From a virus: a DNA stretch of 22,151 bases. The stretch is taken from the IMG/VR virus record IMGVR_UViG_3300032331_000548, positions 1 through 22,151 of that record. One strand, given 5' to 3'. Position 1 is the stretch's first letter. Each line of letters starts with the position of its first letter. Both the position numbers and the translations under genes were made by a program. Shown piece by piece: positions 6,476-14,110 of this stretch. The notes under the pieces are model-generated. The model was given only the letters and a program-made list of their open reading frames with translations. It had not been told where the DNA came from and made no database searches.

Positions 6476-6907
6476 ATGGATAATATTAAGTGGTCTATAG
6501 AGGACATGTTAGAAGTAACAATCAAACAGCCTGATGACTTTTTAAAAGTAAGAGAAACACTTACAAGAATAGGTGTAGCGTCAAGAAAAGACAAGACTTT
6601 ATTTCAGTCATGTCATATACTTCATAAACAAGGTAAATATTACATAGTACACTTTAAAGAGCTATTTGCTCTTGATGGTAAGACAGCTACATTATCAGAA
6701 AACGATATTCAAAGAAGAAACACAATTGCAGTATTATTAGCAGATTGGTCTTTAATTGATATAGTAAAAAAAGAGGCAGCTGAAAACAAAGCACCTTTAA
6801 GTCAAATTAAAGTATTACCTTTTAAAGAAAAGAAAGATTGGATACTATCCGCAAAATATAATATTGGTAAAAAAATAGTTAAAGATGATGAAACAAATGG
6901 TGAATAA
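6476..6907 (+). CDS. regA: RegA translational repressor of early genes
   Basis: In this 143-residue protein, residues from about 13 onward follow T4 RegA closely. VTIKQPDDFLKVRETLTRIG corresponds to T4 ITLKKPEDFLKVKETLTRMG, then FQSCHILHKQGKYYIVHFKE to T4 YQSCHILQKKGLYYIVHFKE. The end KYNIGKK parallels T4 KYTIGN. RegA binds AU-rich sites overlapping start codons of early messages, including its own and those of the clamp loader genes, and blocks ribosome binding. The N-terminus carries about 12 extra residues compared with T4. It starts two bases after the gene 62 stop (TAATAATG). The gene 44 start region at 3391-3407 is a good candidate target. Confidence 0.95.
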   Translation: MDNIKWSIEDMLEVTIKQPDDFLKVRETLTRIGVASRKDKTLFQSCHILHKQGKYYIVHFKELFALDGKTATLSENDIQRRNTIAVLLADWSLIDIVKKEAAENKAPLSQIKVLPFKEKKDWILSAKYNIGKKIVKDDETNGE

Positions 6908-8395
6908 ATGCAAGTATCTAAGTTTAAAGAGTTTATAAAAGAAGCAAGACAGCAAGATGAAACCGATCCTATTACGGTCGTTGTCATTAGCAAATCTTCT
7001 CCTAAAGTAAGACGACAGAAAACTGGTAACAAGAAATCTAAAAAAGAAATTACAGTAAGTTTTGTACAAAAGTCTTGTGCTAAAAGAAAAATACCTTGTT
7101 ACATAATCAATACAAAATTCTCAATTATCACAGATAAAGACGAAGGAAAAAATACATTAACTATCTATAACTATGATGGTGAAGATGGTGAACAAACATT
7201 CATTGGTAAGAATACAGTAGTTATTACAAGAGCAGGTGCCATAGAAGATGAAGCAGGTCTTTCTCTAATATCAGCATTTCAAAACTCTGGTGCGTTTATG
7301 TTAAACACCAGATCAGCAATGTTAACATGCGATAACAAACTAACTTCGGCATTGTTATTTGAAAAGTTTAATATACCAACTCCAAAAACTGCCTTCATAT
7401 CAAACGAAAAGAATTTAGATAACGCATTAAAACTTGTAGGTAATAAGTTTCCAGTTATCGTAAAGACATTAACAGGCACACAAGGTATTGGTGTTGTTAA
7501 AGTTGATAGTTATGATTCATTAGTATCAGTAGTACAAGCATTATTTAAACATGACGCTGAATTATTATTACAAGAATATATGCCAACAGATTCAGATATA
7601 AGAACTTTTGTTGTAGATAATAAAATATTTGCATGTACAAAACGTGTTAAAAAATCTGGAGAGTTTAGATCAAACGTACATAGAGGTGCTGTTGCTGAAC
7701 CATATAAATTATCTGACGAAGAAATAGAAATTGTTTTAAGAACAGCAAGAGCATCAAAAGCATATCTTGTAGGTATAGATCACATTACATATAAAGGGAA
7801 AATTTATGTATTAGAAGCAAATGGTTCACCAGGAACCGGAGCTGATTATGAAGGATATCATTATGAAGATTATATAGATACACCAAACACAATAGGACCG
7901 ATTAAAGGAAGTCAATTAGTTGATAACGTTATAGAATATATTTCAAATAGGAAACATTGGGATAGACAATCAATCGTAGAAGTTGGTTACCTAGAAACAA
8001 TAGAATTATCCTCTGTAGGCAAAGTAAGAGCAAAATTAGATACAGGTAACGGGGCGGAAACTTGTGCTTTACATGCTGAAGAAGTGGAAGTAAAAGATGG
8101 TAAAGTTACTTGGAAGTATGATGGTAAAAAACACACCAGTAAATTAGAAGGTTATCATAAAATTTTTAGGGCTAATACAAATGATGGTGAAGGAGAAAAA
8201 AGACCAGTTGTTAAATTAGATTTAACGTTTAACGGCTTTACATACAAAGATGTGTCGTTTGGACTTGATGAAAGAAAAAGATCAGCGTCTGATGTATTAT
8301 TAAATAGAGATATTATTAGAAAAATGAATGCTTCAGTTAACCCAAATAGAGAATTTGTATTAAGTAGAAGAATAAAACCTATTGATAAAAAGTAA
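6908..8395 (+). CDS. RimK-like ATP-grasp ligase fused to RimB-like retropepsin domain
   Basis: This 495-residue protein has two enzyme domains. Residues about 105-350 are an ATP-grasp ligase of the RimK type: FPVIVKTLTGTQGIGVV (181-197) is the nucleotide-binding loop, LLLQEYMP the adenine-contact region, and YVLEANGSPG (300-309) the metal-binding end. RimK adds glutamates to a protein C-terminus. Residues about 355-495 match the putative ATP-dependent zinc protease/RimB-like retropepsin family, with VRAKLDTGNGAETCALHA containing D378-T-G. The start MQVSKFKEFIKEARQQ resembles the T4 capsid-targeting tag, with I10-K-E12 as a possible prohead-protease site. It follows regA directly and precedes a 2OG-like oxygenase by 2 nt. 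The target protein is unknown. Confidence 0.8.
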   Translation: MQVSKFKEFIKEARQQDETDPITVVVISKSSPKVRRQKTGNKKSKKEITVSFVQKSCAKRKIPCYIINTKFSIITDKDEGKNTLTIYNYDGEDGEQTFIGKNTVVITRAGAIEDEAGLSLISAFQNSGAFMLNTRSAMLTCDNKLTSALLFEKFNIPTPKTAFISNEKNLDNALKLVGNKFPVIVKTLTGTQGIGVVKVDSYDSLVSVVQALFKHDAELLLQEYMPTDSDIRTFVVDNKIFACTKRVKKSGEFRSNVHRGAVAEPYKLSDEEIEIVLRTARASKAYLVGIDHITYKGKIYVLEANGSPGTGADYEGYHYEDYIDTPNTIGPIKGSQLVDNVIEYISNRKHWDRQSIVEVGYLETIELSSVGKVRAKLDTGNGAETCALHAEEVEVKDGKVTWKYDGKKHTSKLEGYHKIFRANTNDGEGEKRPVVKLDLTFNGFTYKDVSFGLDERKRSASDVLLNRDIIRKMNASVNPNREFVLSRRIKPIDKK

Positions 8396-8397
8396 TT

Positions 8398-9030
8398 ATG
8401 AATCCAGTTTTTTTATATGGAGAAATAGACTTACCACCAGTTCCACCAGAACTTATAATTGATACAAATAATTTTTCTTTGGAAAAATGGCATACAGTAG
8501 GCAATGGAAGACCTTTTACAAAAAATAATAAAGTAAAAAAATCTTGTGTTTATGCAAAGTGGACTGTAAATTACAATCCTTTAATTAATTGGATAAAAAA
8601 TAATGTTCCTGCTTGGCCTGAACATGAAAACTTAACAATACAAAAAAATTTACCAAATGAAAATGATAAAGATACTCTTTTTCCTATACATTATGATGTT
8701 AGAAGAATGTTTGCTTTAAATTATATTTTAACTGTAGGAGGAGAATCTGTTATTACCAGTTGGTTTAAACATCTTAATAAACCTATGCTTTACGGACTAC
8801 ATAAAACTGTTGAACAACCACCTAGATATGAAGAAGTAAAACTATTAGATTCAATGCAAGCTCATAAAGGTAAATGGTATTTACTAAGAACAAACGTATT
8901 ACATGATGTTGATCATATAGATTCTATTAGATCAGCTATTACTATACCATATTTTGACGAAAATATTATAACACAATTTAAACAAAGAAATTTGTTTAAA
9001 AACATTAAAGAAATAGATCATATAGAATAA
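8398..9030 (+). CDS. 2OG-Fe(II)-oxygenase-like protein (divergent)
   Basis: In this 210-residue protein PIHYDVRRMFALNYILTVGG supplies H98-Y-D100. NVLHDVDHIDSIRSAITI supplies the distal H169 and an arginine, R178, nine residues later. This is the HxD...H...R layout of 2OG-Fe(II) dioxygenases with the right spacing for a beta-helix core. A proline-rich start (DLPPVPPELI) is unusual. Overall similarity to the other three oxygenases is low and the class assignment rests on motifs, so a cupin-like protein of other activity is possible. It begins 2 nt after the RimK fusion stop and is the last gene before the promoter at 9037. Confidence 0.65.
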   Translation: MNPVFLYGEIDLPPVPPELIIDTNNFSLEKWHTVGNGRPFTKNNKVKKSCVYAKWTVNYNPLINWIKNNVPAWPEHENLTIQKNLPNENDKDTLFPIHYDVRRMFALNYILTVGGESVITSWFKHLNKPMLYGLHKTVEQPPRYEEVKLLDSMQAHKGKWYLLRTNVLHDVDHIDSIRSAITIPYFDENIITQFKQRNLFKNIKEIDHIE

Positions 9031-9036
9031 AATCTA

Positions 9037-9065
9037 TTGACAAAAAGTAAATAATAGTATATAAT
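9037..9065 (+). promoter_or_regulatory. Consensus sigma70 promoter for the Sm-like/ferredoxin/polymerase operon
   Basis: Perfect TTGACA (9037-9042), 17-bp spacer, perfect TATAAT (9060-9065). The expected start is near 9072, so the leader before the ATG at 9075 would be about 3 nt and could not hold a ribosome-binding site. This is the closest match to consensus in the window along with 14605-14633, and it drives the block that includes DNA polymerase. Confidence 0.85.
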
Positions 9066-9074
9066 GATTATATT

Positions 9075-9386
9075 ATGTCAGAAGTAAAAATCTTTAGATT
9101 AAGTACAGGTGAAGATGTTATCGGTCAAAAATCAGAAGATAGCGATTCAAATTTAACTCATATAAAACAACCGTTCGTGATTGTACCAATGCAATCAAAA
9201 CCAGGTGGGCCAGTATCTTTGGCGCTAACACCATACATGCCTTATTCTGAATCTGAAACTATCGTGCTAAAAACAAGTAACATTATAACAGAAGTACAAC
9301 CAAAATTAGAAATCAAAAATTCTTATAATCAGCATTTAGGAACAGGAATAATTCAAGCAAAGAAACCTAAACTTATTATAGATTGA
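9075..9386 (+). CDS. Sm-like (LSm-fold) phage protein
   Basis: The 103-residue protein begins VKIFRLSTGEDVIGQ, followed by THIKQPFVIVPMQ, SLALTPYMPYSESETIVLKTSNIITEVQP and a C-terminal SYNQHLGTGII. I recognise this as the Sm-like family known from cyanophage-like marine sequences, one member of which has a solved structure. Sm rings bind RNA; Hfq is the bacterial relative, so an RNA-chaperone role is plausible but not demonstrated for this family. It is the first gene behind a consensus promoter with an almost absent leader. Its start region shares 17 identical bases with that of gene 44. The stop overlaps the ferredoxin start. Confidence 0.7.
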   Translation: MSEVKIFRLSTGEDVIGQKSEDSDSNLTHIKQPFVIVPMQSKPGGPVSLALTPYMPYSESETIVLKTSNIITEVQPKLEIKNSYNQHLGTGIIQAKKPKLIID

Positions 9387-9724
9387 TGATTAAAGTATAT
9401 TTTGTTAGAAACGGCTCTAAGATTGGAGTTAATGTTCCAATTGGCATGACTCTAATGGAAGCTGCCAAGAAATATAGTGAAATAGATATAAGAGAAATAA
9501 CTGCTGATTGTGGTGGAGCTTGTGCTTGTGGTACTTGTCATGTTATAATAGATGAAAGTTGGATTGATAAGATATCACCAGCGAATACGCATTACGCAGA
9601 ATTAGATATACTAGAATTTGATAAACAATATAAAAAAGGATTGAGTAGATTAGCCTGCCAAATACAATTAACAAAAGAACACGATGGCTTAATTGCTCAC
9701 TTATTGGATGAAGATATTAGATAA
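9386..9724 (+). CDS. 2Fe-2S ferredoxin, adrenodoxin type
   Basis: This is a 112-residue protein. C42-x5-C48-x2-C51 lies in DCGGACACGTCHV and the fourth ligand C91 is in SRLACQI, the classic plant/adrenodoxin-type [2Fe-2S] pattern. An additional C46 lies within the loop. It should be a soluble one-electron carrier; phages use such proteins to feed host or phage oxidoreductases. The start chosen is the ATG at 9386, which overlaps the Sm-like stop (TGATG); a TTG three bases earlier is also in frame. Its stop overlaps the polymerase ATG (TAATG), so it is locked into the replication operon. The partner enzyme is unknown. Confidence 0.93.
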   Translation: MIKVYFVRNGSKIGVNVPIGMTLMEAAKKYSEIDIREITADCGGACACGTCHVIIDESWIDKISPANTHYAELDILEFDKQYKKGLSRLACQIQLTKEHDGLIAHLLDEDIR

Positions 9725-12210
9725 TGAACTTTTACAAATCAGTTATAGAACATAGAGGTAAAATCCTTGTTAGAGGTATACATGAGGGTAAAGAATATAA
9801 GGAAAGAATAGACTTTGGCCCAACTCTATATTCATTAACACAAGAAAAAACAGAATTTAAAACTCTACAAGGCCAGAATTTAAAACCAATAACGTTTAAA
9901 ACTATTGATGATGCGAGAAGATTTAGACGAGAAGTAGTTACAGAAAATTCACCTATCTACGGCCTAGAGAGATATCACTATCAATATATTAATAAATTTC
10001 ATACAGATAATATAGATTGGGATAAGAAGTTTATTAAAATCTTCACATTAGATATAGAAACTACCTGCGAAAACGGATTCCCAGATGTAGAAAAACCAAC
10101 AGAAGAAATACTTTGTATCACAGTTAAAAATCAATCCAATAAACAAATATTAACTTGGGGTGTTGGTGATTATAAAACAGACAGAGCAGATATAACTTAC
10201 GTTAAATGTAAAGATGAAAAACATTTGATGTTAGAATTTATGAAGTTTTGGATTAAAAATCATCCAGATGTTATTACAGGCTGGAATACTAAATTCTTTG
10301 ACTTACCTTATTTAATGAATAGAATTATATTAATTGCAGGCGAAAAAGTTGCACAGAAGATGTCGCCTTGGAATCTATTTCAAAAAGAGGAAGTAATGGT
10401 AAGAGGCAGACCTAAAACTGTTTATTCAATACATGGTATTACTAATTTAGATTACTTAGATTTATATCAATGGTTTATTCCTACTAGACAAGAGAGTTAC
10501 AAGTTAGATTTTATTGGTGAGTTAGAACTTGGTCGTGGTAAAGATGAAATGAAACACGATACATTTAAAGATTGGTACACAAATGACTTTCAATCATTTA
10601 TAGATTATAATATTCAAGACGTTGAAATCGTTGACGCATTAGAAGATAAACTTGGTCTAATTGACTTATCATTAACTGTTGCTTATGAATCTAAAGTAAA
10701 CTACGGTGATATCTTTTCACAAGTAAGAGTGTGGGACACTTTAATTGCAAATCATTTATTAAAGAAAAATATTTGTATTCCACCACGTGAAGATAATACT
10801 AAGGATGAAAAGTATGAAGGCGCTTATGTAAAAGATCCAATACTTGGTATGCACAAGTGGGTTGTTTCTTTTGATATCAATTCACTATACCCTCATATTA
10901 TTATACAATATAATATTTCACCAGAAAAAATTATTGGTTTAAATTCAGAAGGCATATCTGTTAATAAGATGTTAGATAAGTCATCATCATTAGATTATTT
11001 AAAAGATAAGAATGCTTGTATTACACCTAATGGTGCATTGTTTAAAAACGATAGTCAAGGTTTTCTACCAGAGATGATGGAGACTATGTATAATGAACGT
11101 GTTGTTTTTAAAGACAGAATGTTAAAAGCAAAAAAAGAATACGAGAAAACAAAAGATCCAAGTTTGATTAGAGAGATATCACGTTGTCATAATATTCAAT
11201 GGGCAAGAAAGATCGCTCTAAACTCAGCTTACGGTGCAGTAGGCAATGAATATTTTAGATATTATGATGTAAGACAGGCCAGTGCAATTACTACAGCAGG
11301 ACAATTTATCATTAGATTTATAGAAGAAAAGGTAAATAGTTATTTAAATAAAATATTACAGACTGATAATGTAGATTATATTGTGGCATCTGATACAGAT
11401 TCTATCTATGTTACATTAGATAAACTTGTAGAACAAACTTGTAAAGACAAAACAGAAGATCAAATATGTAATTTTTTAAATAAGGTAGTTGATAGTAGAG
11501 TTGAACCATTTTTAAATAAATGTTTTGAAGAACTTGCAGATTATACAAACGCATTTAAGAACTGTATGGTAATGAAACGAGAGGTAATTGCTAACAAAGG
11601 TATTTGGGTTGCAAAGAAAAGATATATGTTGAATGTATTGGATGAAGAAGGCGTTAGACTTTCACAACCTAAATTAAAGATTATGGGTATTGAAGCAGTA
11701 AAATCTTCAACACCACAAGTATGTAGAGGTAAGATTAAAGAAGCCATTAAAATTATAATGAGTAAAGATGAAGATACTTTACAAAAGTTTATTGCTGATT
11801 TTAAAAAAGAGTTTTTTACTATGTCGGCCGAACAGATATCTTTCCCTAGATCATGTAATAATATGAAGAAGTATTATGACAGTAATAATATCTTTATTAA
11901 AGGTACACCAATACACGTTAAAGGTTCTTTAATTTATAATCATCAAGTAAAAGAATTTAAACTTAAAAGTAAATATCCTTTAATACAAGAAGGAGATAAA
12001 ATTAAGTTTCTTAAACTAATAGAAGCAAATCCATTTAAGTTTGATGTTATAAGTTACATAACAACCTTACCAAAAGAGTTTAAATTGCAACAATATATAG
12101 ATTATGAAACTCAATTTGAAAAAACATTTTTAGATCCAATGAGATTTATATTACAATCTATTGGATGGTCGCAAGAAAAGAAAGCAAACTTAGAGGCATT
12201 TTTTCAATGA
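9724..12210 (+). CDS. 43: Family B DNA polymerase (T4 gp43-like)
   Basis: This 828-residue replicative polymerase with 3'-5' exonuclease compares with 898 aa in T4. Exo I is D110-I-E112 (TLDIETT), Exo II is in VITGWNTKFFDLPYL (N187, D193) and Exo III is Y295-x3-D299. Polymerase motif A is FDINSLYPHI (D384), motif B KIALNSAYGAVGNEYFRYYD (496-515) and motif C SDTDSIYV (D557, D559). All catalytic residues are present. The C-terminus KKANLEAFFQ parallels the T4 clamp-binding tail KKASLDFLFG, so it should dock on gp45. There is no intein, split or insertion, although this gene is a common site for them. Confidence 0.98.
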   Translation: MNFYKSVIEHRGKILVRGIHEGKEYKERIDFGPTLYSLTQEKTEFKTLQGQNLKPITFKTIDDARRFRREVVTENSPIYGLERYHYQYINKFHTDNIDWDKKFIKIFTLDIETTCENGFPDVEKPTEEILCITVKNQSNKQILTWGVGDYKTDRADITYVKCKDEKHLMLEFMKFWIKNHPDVITGWNTKFFDLPYLMNRIILIAGEKVAQKMSPWNLFQKEEVMVRGRPKTVYSIHGITNLDYLDLYQWFIPTRQESYKLDFIGELELGRGKDEMKHDTFKDWYTNDFQSFIDYNIQDVEIVDALEDKLGLIDLSLTVAYESKVNYGDIFSQVRVWDTLIANHLLKKNICIPPREDNTKDEKYEGAYVKDPILGMHKWVVSFDINSLYPHIIIQYNISPEKIIGLNSEGISVNKMLDKSSSLDYLKDKNACITPNGALFKNDSQGFLPEMMETMYNERVVFKDRMLKAKKEYEKTKDPSLIREISRCHNIQWARKIALNSAYGAVGNEYFRYYDVRQASAITTAGQFIIRFIEEKVNSYLNKILQTDNVDYIVASDTDSIYVTLDKLVEQTCKDKTEDQICNFLNKVVDSRVEPFLNKCFEELADYTNAFKNCMVMKREVIANKGIWVAKKRYMLNVLDEEGVRLSQPKLKIMGIEAVKSSTPQVCRGKIKEAIKIIMSKDEDTLQKFIADFKKEFFTMSAEQISFPRSCNNMKKYYDSNNIFIKGTPIHVKGSLIYNHQVKEFKLKSKYPLIQEGDKIKFLKLIEANPFKFDVISYITTLPKEFKLQQYIDYETQFEKTFLDPMRFILQSIGWSQEKKANLEAFFQ

Positions 12211-12398
12211 TGACTTGGCTATTTTATACTGTACCTGAAAACAGAAGATTACATTATTTAATATGTTTATGGGTAGCTCTTGTTATTATACCTCATTATG
12301 TATTAGGAATGACCTTTACTATACCAATGCAATTTATAAATTTTATATGTTATGATATATTATATTACTATCTTTTAGGAAAAGGTCTTTTTAATTAA
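12207..12398 (+). CDS. Small membrane protein, two predicted TM segments
   Basis: A 63-residue hydrophobic protein if started at the ATG at 12207, which overlaps the polymerase stop (ATGATGA); a second in-frame ATG follows at 12210. An upstream in-frame ATG at 12165 would add a charged segment read from polymerase coding sequence and is less likely. Two hydrophobic stretches, about residues 16-34 and 38-58, suggest a hairpin in the inner membrane with little outside it. No family is recognised. It ends one base before the methyltransferase start, so it is co-transcribed with polymerase and methylase. Confidence 0.6.
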   Translation: MMTWLFYTVPENRRLHYLICLWVALVIIPHYVLGMTFTIPMQFINFICYDILYYYLLGKGLFN

Positions 12399-12399
12399 T

Positions 12400-12936
12400 A
12401 TGATTAATTTTCCTAATAAAAAATATAAAGTAATTTATGCTGATCCGCCTTGGTACTTCAAATCATACAGTAAAAAAGGTGAAGGAAGAAATGCTACACA
12501 ACATTATGACTGTATGAAGATTGAAGATATTAAAAATCTACCAGTTAAAGATATATCAGAAAATGATTCAACACTATTAATGTGGGTAACAGATCCTTTT
12601 TTAAAAATATCACTTGAAGTTATTGAGTCTTGGGGATTCAAATATAAAACTGTGGCATTTACCTGGGTGAAAACCAATAAAAAAAGTCCAGGATATTTTA
12701 AAGGTTTGGGTTATTGGACAAGAGCTAATCCTGAAATGTGTTTGTTAGCAACTAAAGGAAAACCAAAAAGAATAAACAATGGAGTAGATCAACTTGTTGT
12801 TTCTAAATTAAGAGAACATTCAAGAAAACCTGATGAAGTTTATGAACGTATTGAAAAATTATTAGAAGGACCTTATATAGAATTGTTTGCTCGTAATAAA
12901 AAAGATAATTGGTCTAGTTGGGGAAATCAAGTATGA
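12400..12936 (+). CDS. MT-A70-type N6-adenine methyltransferase
   Basis: This 178-residue protein has VIYADPPWYF with the catalytic DPPW tetrad at residues 15-18. It continues with STLLMWVTDPFL, FKYKTVAFTWVKTNK, ANPEMCLLATKGKPKR, SRKPDEVYERIEKL and IELFARNKKDNWSSWGNQV. This is the complete MT-A70 architecture, methylating N6 of adenine in DNA (or RNA in eukaryotic members) from S-adenosylmethionine. No target-recognition domain is attached. In phages it usually protects DNA from restriction or marks it. Its ATG comes one base after the small membrane protein and its stop overlaps the next gene (ATGA). No cognate restriction enzyme is adjacent. Confidence 0.93.
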   Translation: MINFPNKKYKVIYADPPWYFKSYSKKGEGRNATQHYDCMKIEDIKNLPVKDISENDSTLLMWVTDPFLKISLEVIESWGFKYKTVAFTWVKTNKKSPGYFKGLGYWTRANPEMCLLATKGKPKRINNGVDQLVVSKLREHSRKPDEVYERIEKLLEGPYIELFARNKKDNWSSWGNQV

Positions 12937-14036
12937 AAACTTTAACTAAAGAACAAGCACTACATTGTGCTAAAATATTTAAAGATTATTTTGGCAATTT
13001 TAATCGTATAGATGATTACATGAGAGATCAAAAACTGGCCTCTATACAAAACATTCCTGCTGGATTACCAGGCATGAGTTTAGAAGATGATTTGTTTTCT
13101 GATTTTACAATGTCTCCTAATGATATGAAATTAGAAGTATTAGAAATAGATAATGTAACTTGGGACACTTGTATTAATATGATATCAAGCCATAGTAACA
13201 TGGTAAATATTCCTGGTAAAAATTTAAAACTAGCAGTTAAAGAAATGACTACTAACAAGTTTGTAGGGTTTATAAGATTGGCATCACCAGTTATTAATAT
13301 GAAACCTAGAAACGAAATGTTAGGCAACATACCCGATCTATCGCATTTTAATAAAACGGCTATTATGGGGTTTGTAATAGTACCATCTCAACCTTTTGGT
13401 TATAATTATCTTGGTGGTAAACTATTGGCAGCTATTTGTTGTAGTCATAAAGTAAGAGACATGATGAATAAGAAGTATGATATGAACTTATGTTTATTTG
13501 AAACTACAAGTTTGTATGGTAACAGTAAATCATCAAGTCAGTATGATGGTATGAAACCTTATGTTAGATATAAAGGTCTAACTGATAGTGATTTTATTCC
13601 TATGTTACATGGTAAACCTTATGAACAATTAAGAGACTACGTTGAGAACATAGTAGGTGATCTAGTAAAAGAGGATGCGTCTAGTAAGAAGTTAAAGTTA
13701 ACTAATGCAATTATAGGTTTAATTAAACGATCTTTAAAAGACGACAAGACAGAACTAGAACATTTTAATAAAGTTATCAACAACGCAAAAGACTTGACAG
13801 AACAGAAAAGATACTATATAAGCCATTATGGTATCAAAAATTATATTGATATAGTAAATGGTAAGACAGATACTATAATTAAAGATGATACCTATGATAA
13901 ATTTGAACTAGAAAGTATTATAGAATGGTGGAGAAAGAAAGCGGCCATTCGTTATGAGACTTTAAAGAAAGAAAATAGAATAAGAAATGAACTTGAACTT
14001 TGGACCAAAAATTGTTCAATACAAATCATACGATAA
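12933..14036 (+). CDS. DruA/GNAT-like protein of unknown function
   Basis: The 367-residue protein starts at the ATG overlapping the methylase stop (ATGA); a TTG at 12918 would add only MGKSS. Residues about 110-215 show FVGFIRLASPVINMKPR, then NKTAIMGFVIVPSQPFGYNYLGGKLLAAIC, then NLCLFETTSLYGNSKSSSQYDG. The order and the pattern GGKLLA...LFETT..YG resemble DUF4338, the DruA component of Druantia, and more broadly GNAT-like folds. The match is from memory and is remote. The C-terminal third is charged and helical. The neighbouring methyltransferase hints at a DNA-modification role, but it may equally be a phage-specific protein. Confidence 0.45.
   Translation: MKTLTKEQALHCAKIFKDYFGNFNRIDDYMRDQKLASIQNIPAGLPGMSLEDDLFSDFTMSPNDMKLEVLEIDNVTWDTCINMISSHSNMVNIPGKNLKLAVKEMTTNKFVGFIRLASPVINMKPRNEMLGNIPDLSHFNKTAIMGFVIVPSQPFGYNYLGGKLLAAICCSHKVRDMMNKKYDMNLCLFETTSLYGNSKSSSQYDGMKPYVRYKGLTDSDFIPMLHGKPYEQLRDYVENIVGDLVKEDASSKKLKLTNAIIGLIKRSLKDDKTELEHFNKVINNAKDLTEQKRYYISHYGIKNYIDIVNGKTDTIIKDDTYDKFELESIIEWWRKKAAIRYETLKKENRIRNELELWTKNCSIQIIR
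13794..13822 (+). promoter_or_regulatory. Possible internal promoter upstream of speD
   Basis: TTGACA (13794-13799), 17-bp spacer, TATAAG (13817-13822), within the DruA-like coding region. The sequence quality is high (11 of 12 consensus bases). However, it would leave a leader of nearly 300 nt before speD, and no start codon with a good ribosome-binding site follows immediately. It is either a real internal promoter or chance in AT-rich DNA. Confidence 0.35.
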
Positions 14037-14046
14037 AGATTTATTT

Positions 14047-14066
14047 TATATAAATAACTTTATATA
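14047..14066 (+). promoter_or_regulatory. T4-type late promoter motif within a perfect AT hairpin, upstream of speD
   Basis: TATAAATA, the T4 late promoter element, lies at 14049-14056. It is embedded in a perfect 8-bp inverted repeat (14047-14054 with 14059-14066, loop TAAC). If used as in T4, transcription would start near 14062 and give a leader of about 50 nt, containing GAGGAG at 14082-14087. The hairpin could alternatively be a protein-binding palindrome or a weak mRNA structure ending the preceding message. Confidence 0.45.
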
Positions 14067-14110
14067 TATTGATGTGAACGTGAGGAGTTAATTTTAAAAT
14101 TTACAGAGAG

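Noticed and set aside
12165-12206. Earlier in-frame ATG for the small membrane protein
   Set aside because: The extra residues are read from the polymerase clamp-binding tail in another frame; the ATGATGA overlap at 12207 is the usual local arrangement.
9724-12210. Intein or split in the polymerase gene
   Set aside because: All exonuclease and polymerase motifs follow in one uninterrupted frame with normal spacing.
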